DNA of 64,000 bases from Cellulomonas phragmiteti (GTDB taxonomy: Bacteria; Actinomycetota; Actinomycetes; Actinomycetales; Cellulomonadaceae), in NCBI RefSeq assembly GCF_016862775.1, contig NZ_BONP01000002.1, forward strand, positions 62,001 through 126,000, read 5' to 3'. Both the position numbers and the translations under genes were made by a program. Shown piece after piece: positions 17,380 through 26,602 of the stretch. The notes below the pieces were generated by a model, which worked only from the letters and a program-made list of their open reading frames with translations, was not told the DNA's origin and did not search any database. Every line of letters begins with the position of its first letter. Positions within the stretch are counted from its first letter, which is position 1.

Positions 17380-18909
17380 TCAGTAGGCGCCCGAGCCACC
17401 GAGGACCGCGCGTGCGGTCTTCCAGAGGATGAGCAGGTCCATCGACACCGACCAGTTGTCGACGTACCTCAGGTCGAGGCGGACCGACTCCTCCCAGTCC
17501 AGGTCGGACCGCCCGCTGACCTGCCAGAGGCCCGTCAGGCCGGGCTTGACGTACAGCCGACGCTGCACCGGGTCGTCGTACGCCTCGACCTCCTCGAGGA
17601 GCGGCGGGCGCGGACCGACCAGGGCCATGTCGCCCTTGATGATGTTGACCAGCTGGGGCAGCTCGTCGATCGAGAACCGCCGCAGGACGCGGCCCACCGG
17701 CGTGACGCGCGGGTCGTCCGCCATCTTGAACAGGACGCCGTCGTGCATGCCGGACGCGAGGAGCGCCGCGCGGCGCTCGTCGGCGTCGCGGTACATCGTC
17801 CGCAGCTTGTACATGACGAACTGCGAGCCGTCCTGCCCCACCCGCACCTGCCGGTAGATCGCACCGCCGGGGGACGTCGCGGCGACCATGAGCGCGGCGA
17901 GGCCGAGCACGGGAGCGAGGGCCACGAGGGCCAGCCCGGCGACGGTCACGTCCAGCACCTGCTTCATCACGAGGCGCGGCCGCGGTGACGCGACCTGGAC
18001 CTCGAGGAGCGAGAGCCCGGCCGTCGGCCGGACGGTCAGGCGGGGTGCGCCGACCTCGATGATGTCGGGGACGACGACCAGCTGCTTGCCCGCACGCGAC
18101 AGCGCCCACGACAGCCGCCGCAGCGCGTCGCCCCCGAGGCACGAGCCCGTCACGAGCACGACGGCGGCGTCACGGTCGACGGCCACCTGCACCACGTCGG
18201 CCACACCGCCCAGGACGGGCGCGCCCGCGACGGCGGTCGTCGTGCCGAGGGACGGGACGCACACGCCGTCGATCCGGTACCCGTGGTGCGGGGCCGAGGC
18301 GATGCTGCGCACGACGCGCGCCGCCGAGACCTCGTCGCCCACGACGACCGTCCGCATGGTGCCCTGGCCCTGCGCCCGGAGCTGGTGGAGCCGGCGCCGC
18401 TGCACGTAGCGCGCGACGCCGCAGATCACGAGCGTCAGCGGGACACCGACGAGCACGGCGCTGCGGGGCACCGGCACCCGCGCCACGTAGCCGAGGGCCA
18501 TGAGCGTGACCGCCATCGCGACGGCGGCCCGCAGCAGCGCCTGGAACTCGGCCGGCCCGTCGCCGGCGGCGCTGCGGCGGTAGCCGCCGGACGCGGTCAC
18601 GAGCACGACGAAGAGCACCGAGGCCGCCCACGACAACCAGCCGGCGGCCAGCAGGCCGTGGACGGGCGCGAGCAGCGTCGCGCTCACGACGAACGACACG
18701 ACGAGGTCGCCCATGACCGCGACGAGCCCGTACCGGCGGCCCACCGTCGCCCATGCGGCCGAGAGGGCGCTCGGGTCGGAGTTCTCGGGAGTGGCGCGCC
18801 GGACGAACGGCTCCGACGACGCCCACGAGCGACGGGGCTCTCGCGTGCGGCCGCGCCTCTCGGCGATCCCGTCGGCTTGCCGCACCACCTGGTCCGTCGT
18901 CAGTGTCAT
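17380..18909 (-). CDS. Initiating sugar transferase (polyprenyl glycosylphosphotransferase)
   Basis: 509 residues. An N-terminal hydrophobic region with about four helices (residues ~50-150) is followed by a Rossmann-like CoA-binding-type domain (~160-300). The C-terminal bacterial sugar-transferase domain (~315-509) has K-L-R-T-M, D-E-L-P-Q, V-G-P-R-P and the C-terminal G-L-W-Q-V-S-G-R. It transfers a hexose-1-phosphate to undecaprenyl phosphate, the first step of the repeat unit. It is the 5' gene of the minus-strand biosynthetic operon. A GGGGGAG sequence lies just before the ATG, and a possible promoter (TGTCAA, 16 bp, TATAGC) is readable at about 18950-18980. Confidence 0.9.
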   Translation of the reverse strand: MTLTTDQVVRQADGIAERRGRTREPRRSWASSEPFVRRATPENSDPSALSAAWATVGRRYGLVAVMGDLVVSFVVSATLLAPVHGLLAAGWLSWAASVLFVVLVTASGGYRRSAAGDGPAEFQALLRAAVAMAVTLMALGYVARVPVPRSAVLVGVPLTLVICGVARYVQRRRLHQLRAQGQGTMRTVVVGDEVSAARVVRSIASAPHHGYRIDGVCVPSLGTTTAVAGAPVLGGVADVVQVAVDRDAAVVLVTGSCLGGDALRRLSWALSRAGKQLVVVPDIIEVGAPRLTVRPTAGLSLLEVQVASPRPRLVMKQVLDVTVAGLALVALAPVLGLAALMVAATSPGGAIYRQVRVGQDGSQFVMYKLRTMYRDADERRAALLASGMHDGVLFKMADDPRVTPVGRVLRRFSIDELPQLVNIIKGDMALVGPRPPLLEEVEAYDDPVQRRLYVKPGLTGLWQVSGRSDLDWEESVRLDLRYVDNWSVSMDLLILWKTARAVLGGSGAY

Positions 18910-19072
18910 GTCTCCCCCGTCGCCGCGTGCCGCATCTGCCGCGAAAGGCAGGCTATACGACGGTTTTGGAAGGTTGACACAGGTATGTCCGATTTCACCC
19001 GTTGCACGAAACCGTTCAGGGCCTAACGAGTGAGCCCTTGTCGTCGATCAGGTGAACGTCGGGCGACCGGGG

Positions 19073-19693
19073 TCACGCCCGGGTGTGGAACCTCAGCTGC
19101 GCAGCCTCCAGACCTGCGAGGACGACGGCCTCGACGGCGTCGGCCGCGCGGTCCACGAGCCACGGCAGGTCCTTGCGCTCCGGGGCGGAGAAGTCCTTGA
19201 GGACGAAGTCCGCGGGATCCTGCCGCCCGGGCGGGCGACCCACCCCGACACGCACCCGCACGTAGTCCTTGCTGCCGAGCGCCTTGGAGGTGTCGCGCAG
19301 GCCGTTGTGACCGCCCTCGCCGCCGCCGCGCTTGAGGCGCACGTCCGCGAAGGGGATGTCGAGCTCGTCGTGGACCACGACGACACGCTCCACGGGGACG
19401 TCGTGGTAGCGCGCGAGGGCGGCGACCGGACCGCCCGAGACGTTCATGTACGTCGTCGGCTTGGCGAGGACGACCCGCGGGCCCGGGGCGCCGCCCGGCA
19501 GCGTGCCGAGGCGGGCGTCGGCGGTCGCCGCCTGCGGGCGCCGGCCGAGCAGGCCGCCCCCGCGGGACGCGAACGTGGCACCCGCGCGCCGCGCGAGCTC
19601 GTCGAGCACCATCTGGCCGACGTTGTGCCGGTTGCCGGCGTACTGCGCGCCGGGGTTGCCGAGGCCGACGACGAGCCAGGGTCCGTCGCTCAC
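19073..19693 (-). CDS. pth: Peptidyl-tRNA hydrolase
   Basis: 206 residues, normal for Pth. It releases tRNA from prematurely dropped peptidyl-tRNA. Active-site features are visible: L-G-N-P-G at the N-terminus, N-R-H-N-V-G (catalytic His, ~23), K-P-T-T-Y-M-N (~78-84), H-D-E-L-D (~107) and G-G-H-N-G-L (Asn, ~126). It follows rplY in the same direction, the standard actinobacterial order glmU-prs-rplY-pth. A strong hairpin separates it from rplY. Confidence 0.95.
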   Translation of the reverse strand: MSDGPWLVVGLGNPGAQYAGNRHNVGQMVLDELARRAGATFASRGGGLLGRRPQAATADARLGTLPGGAPGPRVVLAKPTTYMNVSGGPVAALARYHDVPVERVVVVHDELDIPFADVRLKRGGGEGGHNGLRDTSKALGSKDYVRVRVGVGRPPGRQDPADFVLKDFSAPERKDLPWLVDRAADAVEAVVLAGLEAAQLRFHTRA

Positions 19694-19736
19694 GGTGGGG
19701 TCCTCCTCAGGGCTGGACGGTGCTCCGGGCGGGCAC

Positions 19737-19773
19737 GACGACGCCCGGCACCGTGACGGTACCGGGCGTCGTC
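19737..19773 (-). terminator. Hairpin between rplY and pth
   Basis: gacgacgcccgg (19737-19748) pairs with ccgggcgtcgtc (19762-19773). The inner ACCGT/ACGGT pair extends the stem past one mismatch, leaving a 1-base tip that would open to a small loop. It lies 18 bp after the rplY stop and should end most rplY transcripts, making pth expression partial read-through or separately promoted. Confidence 0.65.
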
Positions 19774-19790
19774 GGGGCTGTCCGGGAGGG

Positions 19791-20417
19791 TCAGGCCTTC
19801 TCGGCGGCGGCAGCGGAGGCGGCCGACTGGGTCGCGGCGAGGTCGCTCGCGGCCTCCTCGGCGGCGACGTCCGCGGCGGACGCCTGCGGGACGCTGATCG
19901 TGACGACCGTGACGTCGGGCTCGCTCATGAGCACCGCACCGGCCGGGAGGACGACGTCACCCGCCGTGATCGTCGCGCCACCCGCGAGGCCCGCGATCGA
20001 GACCTCGACGGCCTGCGGCAGGTGCGTGGCCTCGGCCTCGAGCGACAGGCTCTGGGTCTCCACGACGTGGATCGTGCCGGGCGCGGACTCACCGACGATG
20101 TGGACGGGGACGTCGACGGCGACCTTCTCGCCCTTCTTCACGATGAGCAGGTCGACGTGCTCGATGACCTGGCGCACGACGTCGCGCTGGACGTCCTTGA
20201 CGATCGCGAGCGTGGTCGCGCCGTCGAGCTCGATCGAGTACAGCGCGTTCGAGTGCTTGAGCGCGAGCATCGTGTCGTGGCCCGGCAGGGCGACGTGCAG
20301 CGGGTTGGTGCCGTGGCCGTACAGGACGGCGGGGACCTGGTTCGCGCGGCGCAGGCGGCGGGCGGCGCCCTTGCCGAACTCGGTACGGGCGACGGCGGCG
20401 AGCTTGATCTCGGACAC
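19791..20417 (-). CDS. rplY: 50S ribosomal protein L25 / general stress protein Ctc
   Basis: 208 residues. The N-terminal L25 domain (1-93: [22 protein letters not shown]) is followed by the TL5/Ctc beta domain (~100-185) and an Ala/Glu-rich tail. It binds the 5S rRNA region of the large subunit. GTG start with GGAG a few bases upstream. It sits between prs and pth, as in most actinobacteria. Confidence 0.95.
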   Translation of the reverse strand: MSEIKLAAVARTEFGKGAARRLRRANQVPAVLYGHGTNPLHVALPGHDTMLALKHSNALYSIELDGATTLAIVKDVQRDVVRQVIEHVDLLIVKKGEKVAVDVPVHIVGESAPGTIHVVETQSLSLEAEATHLPQAVEVSIAGLAGGATITAGDVVLPAGAVLMSEPDVTVVTISVPQASAADVAAEEAASDLAATQSAASAAAAEKA

Positions 20418-20654
20418 GGGTGCTCCTCAGACGTGGCGTGGCGCCGCGGTGGTGCGCGGGCGCGGGGGTGGTGCGGGCACGTGGCCCGGTGGCCTCGACG
20501 CGGGACGCAGGACGGGCACGCGGAGGCGACCACCCAGTCGATCACGGAGCCGGAGGGGCCGTGCCGGAGATGGTGCGTCCAGCTCGACCGTCCGTCGTCC
20601 CTCGCCGAGGCAACCTGACGATCCTACCGGACCCCAGGCGTCTCCTCGACCCCC

Positions 20655-20689
20655 GTCGGCGTCAGGCGTCAGGCGTCGGCGTCAGGCGT
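20655..20689. repeat. 15-bp direct repeat spanning the prs stop codon
   Basis: gtcggcgtcaggcgt occurs at 20655-20669 and again at 20675-20689, 20 bp apart. The second copy includes the prs stop codon. The minus strand therefore reads GCCTGA three times in succession around the stop. It probably arose by local slippage. Confidence 0.6.
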
Positions 20690-21665
20690 TGCCGTCGAAC
20701 AGGGACGTCACCGAGCCGTCGTCGAAGACCTCCCGGATGGCCCGCGCGAGCAGGGGGGCGATCGACAGCACCGTCAGCTGCGGGAACCGGCGCTCCTCGG
20801 CGACGGGCAGCGTGTCGGTGATGATGACCTCGCGCGCGCCGCACTGCTGCAGACGCTCCACCGCCGGGTCCGACAGCACGCCGTGCGTGGCAGCGACGAT
20901 GACGTCCTTGGCGCCCGCCTCGAGGACGACGCGCACGGCCCCGGCGATCGTGCCGGCGGTGTCGATGAGGTCGTCGACGATCACGCAGCTGCGGCCCTCG
21001 ACGTCGCCGACCACGCGGTTGGCGACGGCCTTGTTGGGGCTGCGGATGTCGCGCGTCTTGTGGACGAACGCCAGCGGCCCGCCGCCCAGCTTGGCGGCCC
21101 ACTGCTCGGCCACCCGGATGCGACCGGCGTCGGGCGAGACGACCGTGACGTTGGAGGTGTCGACGCGGGTCCGCACGTACTCGACGAGGATCGGCTGCGC
21201 CCACAGGTGGTCGACCGGCCCGTCGAAGAAGCCCTGGGTCTGCGCCGCGTGCAGGTCGACGCTCATGATGCGGTCCGCGCCGGCGGTGCGGAACAGGTCG
21301 GCCATGAGGCGGGCCGAGATCGGCTCCCGGCCCCGGTGCTTCTTGTCCTGCCGGGCGTACGGGTAGAACGGCGCGATCACCGTGATCGTCTTGGCCGAGG
21401 CGCGCTTGAGCGCGTCGACCATGAGCAGCTGCTCCATCATCCACTGGTTGATGGGCGAGCAGTGCGACTGCAGGACGAACGCGTCCGCACCGCGCACGGA
21501 CTCCCCGAACCGCACGTAGATCTCACCGTTGGCGAAGTCGTACGCGGTCGTGGGCAGCAGCTCGATCCCCAGCGCGTCCGCGACGTCCTGGGCGAGCTCG
21601 GGGTGTGCCCGGCCCGTGGCCAGGACCAGCCGCTTCTCGCCGTCGTGGCTGATGATGCCGGTCAT
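20682..21665 (-). CDS. prs: Ribose-phosphate pyrophosphokinase (PRPP synthetase)
   Basis: 327 residues. It makes phosphoribosyl pyrophosphate from ribose-5-phosphate and ATP for nucleotide, His and Trp synthesis. Class I signatures are F-A-N-G-E-I-Y-V-R (~45-53), [11 protein letters not shown] (~140-150) and the PRPP loop [12 protein letters not shown] (~228-239). The ATG at 21665 overlaps the glmU stop in ATGA, so it is translationally coupled to glmU. Confidence 0.95.
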   Translation of the reverse strand: MTGIISHDGEKRLVLATGRAHPELAQDVADALGIELLPTTAYDFANGEIYVRFGESVRGADAFVLQSHCSPINQWMMEQLLMVDALKRASAKTITVIAPFYPYARQDKKHRGREPISARLMADLFRTAGADRIMSVDLHAAQTQGFFDGPVDHLWAQPILVEYVRTRVDTSNVTVVSPDAGRIRVAEQWAAKLGGGPLAFVHKTRDIRSPNKAVANRVVGDVEGRSCVIVDDLIDTAGTIAGAVRVVLEAGAKDVIVAATHGVLSDPAVERLQQCGAREVIITDTLPVAEERRFPQLTVLSIAPLLARAIREVFDDGSVTSLFDGNA

Positions 21666-23329
21666 CGCTGCTGCCCGCCCTCGGTCGTCGTGCCGCCCGC
21701 GGGGGTGTCCGTCGGGTCGTCGAGCTGCGCGGGCTGGCCGGGCAGGTGCGGGGGCGGCGTCACGGGGATCGCCGCGGTGGCTGCGCGCTCGAGCTCGGCG
21801 CGCGCCTGAGGGGACAGGCCGGCGACGTCGCGGGTGCCGCGCGCCCTCGCGGCGGCGTCGGCGGCCGCCGTGCCCGCGCGCGACCGCAGGACCCAGCCCT
21901 CGATGTTGCGCTGCGAGCCGGCGCTGACGGCCAGCGCGCCCGGGGGCACGTCGCGGCGCACGACGGTGCCCGCGCCCGTGTAGGCGCCGTCGCCGACGAC
22001 CACGGGGGCGACGAACATGTTGTCCGAGCCCGTGCGCGCGTGGGACCCGATGACGGTGCGGTGCTTGTTGACGCCGTCGTAGTTGACGGTCACGGACGCG
22101 GCGCCGATGTTCGAGTGCTCGCCGATGGTGGCGTCACCCACGTAGGACAGGTGCGGGATCTTCGAGCCCGTGCCGATCTGCGCGTTCTTCGTCTCGACGA
22201 ACGTGCCGATCTTGCCGTCGGCGCCCAGGTCCGTCCCGGGCCGCAGGTAGGCGAACGGGCCGACGGTGGCGCCCGCGCCGATGACGGACAGGGAGCCGTG
22301 CGTCCGCACGACCGTCGCGCCGGGGCCGACCTCGACGTCGGTCAGCGTGGTGTCCGGGCCGACGGTCGCGCCCTCGCCGACCACCGTCGCCCCGTGCAGC
22401 TGGGTGCCCGGCAGCAGGGTGACGTCGCGGGCGAGCTCGACGTCGACGTCGACCCACGTCGTCGCGGGGTCGACGACCGTGACGCCCTCGCGCATCCAGT
22501 CCTCGAGCACACGGCGGTTGAGCTCGGCACGCAGCGCCGCGAGCTGCACGCGGTCGTTGACGCCCTCCACGCTCATCCGGTCGTCGGTGCGCAGCGCGCG
22601 CACGTGCCCGCCGTCGCCGCGCGCGATGGCGAGCACGTCCGTCAGGTAGACCTCGCCCTGGGCGTTGTCGCGGCCCAGGCGGGCGAGGGCCGCGCGCAGC
22701 ACCCCCGCGTCGAACACGTAGACCGAGGTGTTGATCTCGGTGATCGCGCGCTGCTCGTCGTCGGCGTCCTTCTCCTCGACGATGCCCAGGACGTCGCCTG
22801 TGCCCGGCTCGCGCAGGATGCGCCCGTAGCCCGTCGGCTCGGGGACCTCGGTCGTGAGCACCGTCACCGCGTTCTCGTCGGCGACGTGCGCCGCGAGCAG
22901 CTCGCCCAGCGTGCCGGCGTCGAGCAGCGGGACGTCGCCGGCGACGACGACGACCGCACCCGCGAGCACGGAGTCGGCCGCCGCTCCCCCGACGTCGTGA
23001 CCCGTCGCGGCGGCGTCGGCCGTGGCGGCCTGGGCCGCGGCGTCGAGCGCGGACATCGCGACCTGCACCGCACGGCCCGTGCCGGGGATGTCGTCCTGGT
23101 CGACGAGCAGCGCGTCGGGGTCGACCTCCAGGACGTGCGCGGCGACGCGCTCGCGCTCGTGGCGGACGACGACGGCGACGCGGTGCGGCTCGAGCGCGCG
23201 GGCCGCGGCCAGCGCGTGACCGACCATGCTGCGCCCGCCGAGCGGGTGCAGCACCTTGGGCACCGCGGAACGCATGCGGGTGCCCTCCCCCGCTGCGAGG
23301 ACGACGACGGCGGCTGGGCGGACGGTCAC
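21662..23329 (-). CDS. glmU: Bifunctional GlcNAc-1-phosphate uridylyltransferase / glucosamine-1-phosphate acetyltransferase
   Basis: 555 residues, longer than the usual 450-500. The uridylyltransferase half starts L-A-A-G-E-G-T-R-M (~10-18) with the lysine in P-K-V-L-H. The C-terminal left-handed beta-helix has regular hexapeptides (G-A-T-V-G-P), the N-Y-D-G-V-N-K-H-R motif near 430 and D-N-M-F-V-A-P. A Pro/Thr/Gly-rich tail of ~50 residues follows. It makes UDP-GlcNAc for peptidoglycan and for the glycan locus upstream. The start is GTG 23329, with GGAG eight bases before; a very long open frame beyond it is not coding. Confidence 0.95.
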   Translation of the reverse strand: MTVRPAAVVVLAAGEGTRMRSAVPKVLHPLGGRSMVGHALAAARALEPHRVAVVVRHERERVAAHVLEVDPDALLVDQDDIPGTGRAVQVAMSALDAAAQAATADAAATGHDVGGAAADSVLAGAVVVVAGDVPLLDAGTLGELLAAHVADENAVTVLTTEVPEPTGYGRILREPGTGDVLGIVEEKDADDEQRAITEINTSVYVFDAGVLRAALARLGRDNAQGEVYLTDVLAIARGDGGHVRALRTDDRMSVEGVNDRVQLAALRAELNRRVLEDWMREGVTVVDPATTWVDVDVELARDVTLLPGTQLHGATVVGEGATVGPDTTLTDVEVGPGATVVRTHGSLSVIGAGATVGPFAYLRPGTDLGADGKIGTFVETKNAQIGTGSKIPHLSYVGDATIGEHSNIGAASVTVNYDGVNKHRTVIGSHARTGSDNMFVAPVVVGDGAYTGAGTVVRRDVPPGALAVSAGSQRNIEGWVLRSRAGTAAADAAARARGTRDVAGLSPQARAELERAATAAIPVTPPPHLPGQPAQLDDPTDTPAGGTTTEGGQQR

Positions 23330-23557
23330 CAGTGGTGCTCCTCGCGGATCTGCCCGGGGACGGGCGGTGGTTCTGCCGTGATGGGACTCTACCGCTGCCG
23401 CACCGGCCGTCCGCGCGGCCTGCGTCCCGGTGCGCCGCGCTCCCGGACGTCCCAGGGAGCGGCCGGCGCGGGAGCCGCGGGGAACCGGTGGCACCGACTG
23501 CGCGTTCAGACGTCGCCGACCCGCCCGGGTCCGGCTCCCGCCCGCGCAAGGAGCACC

Positions 23558-24154
23558 GTGACGTCGTCGACCCCCGCGACCGTCGAGCCCGTCGAGCCCA
23601 GCCGCTCGTACGCACGCTCGGTGTCGTCGCTGATCTTCTTCTCCCGGTGGCTCCAGCTGCCGCTGTACCTCGGCCTGATCGTCGCGCAGGTCGTGTACGT
23701 CTGGCAGTTCCTCAAGGAGCTGTGGCACCTCATCGACTTCTCGCTGTTCGGCCACGAGATCCACGGCATGGAGGGCTTCGGCACCGAGGCCACGACCATG
23801 CTCATCGTGCTGGGCCTGGTCGACGTCGTGATGATCTCGAACCTGCTCATCATGGTGATCATCGGCGGGTACGAGACGTTCGTGTCCCGCATGCGCCTCG
23901 ACGGCCACCCCGACCAGCCGGAGTGGCTGAACCACGTCAACGCCAACGTGCTGAAGACCAAGCTCGCGATGTCGATCATCGGCATCTCCTCGATCCACCT
24001 GCTGCGCACGTTCATCGAGTCGTCGGTGGGCGACGTGAGCGCCGAGACGATGATGTGGCAGACGATCATCCACGTCGCCTTCGTCGCCTCCGCGCTCGCC
24101 CTGGCGCTGATCGACCGGATGTCGCAGGGACCCGGTCCGCGCAACCCGCACTGA
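23558..24154 (+). CDS. UPF0114 / TIGR00645 family membrane protein (YqhA-like)
   Basis: 198 residues with four membrane helices (about 28-50, 75-100, 125-150 and 165-185). The family pattern is clear: [11 protein letters not shown] near residue 28, [19 protein letters not shown] and [15 protein letters not shown]. Biochemical role unknown. The GTG start at 23558 is preceded by AAGGAG. It is transcribed divergently from glmU across 228 bp, in which no further gene is seen. Confidence 0.88.
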   Translation: MTSSTPATVEPVEPSRSYARSVSSLIFFSRWLQLPLYLGLIVAQVVYVWQFLKELWHLIDFSLFGHEIHGMEGFGTEATTMLIVLGLVDVVMISNLLIMVIIGGYETFVSRMRLDGHPDQPEWLNHVNANVLKTKLAMSIIGISSIHLLRTFIESSVGDVSAETMMWQTIIHVAFVASALALALIDRMSQGPGPRNPH

Positions 24155-24214
24155 TCCCCCGCGCGCGGGCGTGGGACAGTGGCCGCGACCCGTTCCCGCA
24201 CGACCGAGGACGAC

Positions 24215-25462
24215 GTGCCCACGACCCTCACATACACCGCGACGCGCCGCTCCGCCCACGCGGGGTACGTCGTCCAGGCGATCGTCAACAACCTCGCGCC
24301 GCTGCTGTTCGTGGTCTTCCACACGTCGCTCGACGTGCCCGTGGCCCAGCTCGGTGCGCTCGCCGCCCTGAACTTCGGCGTGCAGCTGCTCACCGACCTC
24401 GCGGCGGTCCGGGTGGTGGACCGCGTCGGGTACCGGCGCCCGCTGGTGCTCGCGCACGTCCTGGCGGCGCTCGGTCTGGTGCTGCTCGCCGTCCTGCCGC
24501 TGCTCCTGCCCTCGCCGTTCGTGGGGCTGTGCCTCGCGGTCGTCGTCTACGGCGTCGGCGGCGGGCTGCTCGAGGTGCTGGTGTCGCCGGTCGTCGAGCA
24601 CCTGCCCAGCCCGTCGGAGGCGAAGGCCACCGGCATGGCGATCGCCCACTCGTTCTACTGCTGGGGGCAGCTCGCCGTCGTCGTGGTGACCACCGCGCTG
24701 CTCGCCGTGCTCGGCACCGACCTGTGGCCGCTGCTGCCCGTGCTGTGGGCGCTGGTACCGCTGGCCAACCTCGTCGTGCTGCTGCGCGTGCCGATGCCCG
24801 CCACGGTGCCCGACGAGCACCGCACCCCGCTGCGGTCCCTGTTCGGCACCCCGCTGTTCCTCGCGGCCCTGGTCCTCATGACGACCGGCGGTGCGGCCGA
24901 GCTGACGATGGCCCAGTGGTCGTCGTTCTTCGCCGAGCAGGGCACGGGCGTGCCCAAGGAGGTCGGCGACCTGCTCGGCCCCGGGCTGTTCGCCCTGCTC
25001 ATGGGGCTGGGCCGCGCCGCCTACGGCCTGTGGGGGCAGGGCGTGCCGCTGCGGCCCCTGCTCGCGGCCTCGGGGGCCGCCGCGGCCGCGTGCTACGTCG
25101 TCGCCGCGACCGCGTCCGTGCCCGTCGTCAGCCTCGTCGCGTGCGCGCTGTGCGGGCTCGCCGTCGCGCTGCTGTGGCCGGGGACGTTCTCGCTGACGTC
25201 GGCGCGGTTCCCCCTCGGCGGTGCCGCGATGTTCGCCGTGCTCGCCCTCGCGGGCGACGCGGGCGGCACCGTCGGGCCGCTCGCTGCGGGGCTGCTCGCG
25301 GAGCTCGGGGACGGACCGCTGGCCGGGCTCGCGTCGGCCCTGCCGCCGGACTCCGGGACCGGGCTGCGGACGGGGCTCCTGCTCAGCGCCGCAGTCCCGG
25401 TGGTCTTCGCGGCGACGATCCTCACGACGGGTCGCGACCGCCGGCGCACGACGGCCGCGTGA
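24215..25462 (+). CDS. Major facilitator superfamily transporter
   Basis: 415 residues with 11-12 hydrophobic helices. The loop 2-3 signature D-R-V-G-Y-R-R-P near residue 65 marks the MFS, and the second half has M-G-L-G-R-A-A-Y-G near 265. The sequence resembles the FHS/sugar-permease-like branch, but substrate cannot be inferred. Start taken as GTG 24215, with a GAGG upstream; GTG 24179 would add 12 residues. It ends 19 bp before the convergent tRNA-Gln gene. Confidence 0.8.
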   Translation: MPTTLTYTATRRSAHAGYVVQAIVNNLAPLLFVVFHTSLDVPVAQLGALAALNFGVQLLTDLAAVRVVDRVGYRRPLVLAHVLAALGLVLLAVLPLLLPSPFVGLCLAVVVYGVGGGLLEVLVSPVVEHLPSPSEAKATGMAIAHSFYCWGQLAVVVVTTALLAVLGTDLWPLLPVLWALVPLANLVVLLRVPMPATVPDEHRTPLRSLFGTPLFLAALVLMTTGGAAELTMAQWSSFFAEQGTGVPKEVGDLLGPGLFALLMGLGRAAYGLWGQGVPLRPLLAASGAAAAACYVVAATASVPVVSLVACALCGLAVALLWPGTFSLTSARFPLGGAAMFAVLALAGDAGGTVGPLAAGLLAELGDGPLAGLASALPPDSGTGLRTGLLLSAAVPVVFAATILTTGRDRRRTTAA

Positions 25463-25481
25463 CCCGCGTCAGCGCACCGGG

Positions 25482-25553
25482 CTCCGCCCCCAGGATTCGA
25501 ACCTGGACTGCACGGCTCCAAAGGCCGGCGTGCTGCCGTTACACCAGGGCGGA
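25482..25553 (-). tRNA. tRNA-Gln (anticodon TTG)
   Basis: A 72-base cloverleaf: acceptor TCCGCCC/GGGCGGA with discriminator G, T-arm CCAGG-TTCGAAT-CCTGG, and anticodon loop CTTTGGA giving TTG. The anticodon stem has four pairs and a C-T mismatch at the 27-43 position. CCA is not encoded. It lies between the MFS gene and the TetR gene. Confidence 0.92.
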
Positions 25554-25632
25554 TCGGCGCCCCAGTCTGCCAGGCCGTGGGCACGGACGGACCGCCGCAC
25601 GACAGCACGCCCGGCACGACCACCCCGCACGG

Positions 25633-25638
25633 CACAAT
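25633..25638 (+). promoter_or_regulatory. Possible -10 box for a leaderless tetR transcript
   Basis: CACAAT lies exactly 6 bases before the ATG at 25645. The first base departs from TANNNT, so support is modest, but the spacing equals the other leaderless candidates here and no Shine-Dalgarno is evident. Confidence 0.4.
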
Positions 25639-25644
25639 GGACCG

Positions 25645-26283
25645 ATGACCTCGGACTCCAAGCGCTCCCGCGCGCGCATGACCGGCACGCAACGGCGCGC
25701 GCAGCTGCTGGACGTGTCCCGCAAGCTCTTCGCGGAGAAGGGGTTCGACAACACCTCCGTGGAGGAGATCGCGGCGCGCGCCGAGGTGTCCAAGCCCGTG
25801 GTGTACGAGCACTTCGGCGGCAAGGAGGGCGTGTACGCGGTCGTCGTCGACCGCGAGATCCAGGCGCTCACCGGTGCGCTCACCGCCGCGCTCGAGCTCG
25901 GCGGGCACCCCAAGGTGATGGTCGAGCGGACGACGCTCGCGCTGCTGTCCTACATCGAGACGTCCGAGGACGGGTTCCGCATCCTCGTGCGCGACTCGCC
26001 GGTCGCGCAGGCGACCGGCACGTTCTCCTCCCTCATCGGCGACGTCGCCTCCCAGGTCGAGCACCTGCTGGGCGCGCAGTTCAAGAAGCAGGGGCTCGAC
26101 CCGCGCAACGCCCCGATGTACGCGCAGATGCTCGTCGGCATGGTCGCCCTCACGGGCCAGTGGTGGCTCGACGCCCGCAGCCCGCGCAAGACCGACGTCG
26201 CGGCGCACCTGGTGAACCTCGCGTGGAACGGCCTGGAAGGGCTGGAGCGGCGCCCCGAGCTGACCAAGCAGCCCGCGACGTAG
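25645..26283 (+). CDS. TetR/AcrR family transcriptional regulator
   Basis: 212 residues. The N-terminal helix-turn-helix (residues ~13-60) has R-R-A-Q-L-L-D-V-S-R-K-L-F-A-E-K-G-F, T-S-V-E-E-I-A and the recognition helix V-S-K-P-V-V-Y-E-H-F. The C-terminal ligand/dimer domain includes M-V-G-M-V-A-L-T-G-Q-W-W-L-D. It stands near glmU-prs as in many actinobacteria, where a TetR gene accompanies mfd-glmU; mfd is not present here. Its target is unknown. Confidence 0.9.
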   Translation: MTSDSKRSRARMTGTQRRAQLLDVSRKLFAEKGFDNTSVEEIAARAEVSKPVVYEHFGGKEGVYAVVVDREIQALTGALTAALELGGHPKVMVERTTLALLSYIETSEDGFRILVRDSPVAQATGTFSSLIGDVASQVEHLLGAQFKKQGLDPRNAPMYAQMLVGMVALTGQWWLDARSPRKTDVAAHLVNLAWNGLEGLERRPELTKQPAT

Positions 26284-26302
26284 GGGCGCCGCCCCGCCCT
26301 CG

Positions 26303-26602
26303 TCAGGGGGCGCGGACCTTGCGACTGTTCGCGCCCTGCATGCGGGCGCTCTTCAGGCCCTTGCGGGACCCGGTGAACGTGTCGTCCGCCTGCACGTCGA
26401 GCATCTCCGAGCGCGTCTCGGACTCGTGGTGGTGCCGCTTGTCGGTGTTCCGGTAGCGCAGGTACACCCAGCCGGCGAACAGGGGCCCGGCGAGCAGCAG
26501 CAGGAGCAGGACCGCCTTGCCGTCACCGTCGCCCCCGCTGCTCGCCAGGACGTCGCCCGCGGCCGCCAGCACCGGCGCCCCCAGCGCCACGACGCCCGTC
26601 AC
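26303..26602 (-). CDS. Small single-pass membrane protein of the SPFH/zinc-ribbon operon
   Basis: 99 residues. One strong membrane helix (about 30-48: A-V-L-L-L-L-L-L-A-G-P-L-F-A-G-W-V) is followed by Y-R-N-T-D-K-R-H-H-H-E and a conserved-looking basic tail G-L-K-S-A-R-M-Q-G-A-N-S-R-K-V-R. Its GTG overlaps the stop of the zinc-ribbon gene in GTGA. Not recognised by name; by position it replaces the membrane partner (YdjH-like) of the Bacillus YdjGHI set. The long open frame upstream is a shadow of the neighbour. Confidence 0.65.
   Translation of the reverse strand: MTGVVALGAPVLAAAGDVLASSGGDGDGKAVLLLLLLAGPLFAGWVYLRYRNTDKRHHHESETRSEMLDVQADDTFTGSRKGLKSARMQGANSRKVRAP

Noticed and set aside
18974..18979. 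TTGACA on the plus strand upstream of the sugar transferase
   Set aside because: No fitting -10 and no plus-strand gene follows.
20418..20681. A possible small gene between rplY and prs
   Set aside because: Only shadow frames and short direct repeats; no start with a ribosome-binding site.
25482..25553. The tRNA read as tRNA-Gln(CTG) or as a pseudogene because of a stem mismatch
   Set aside because: The 7-base loop puts TTG at the anticodon, and all other stems are intact.
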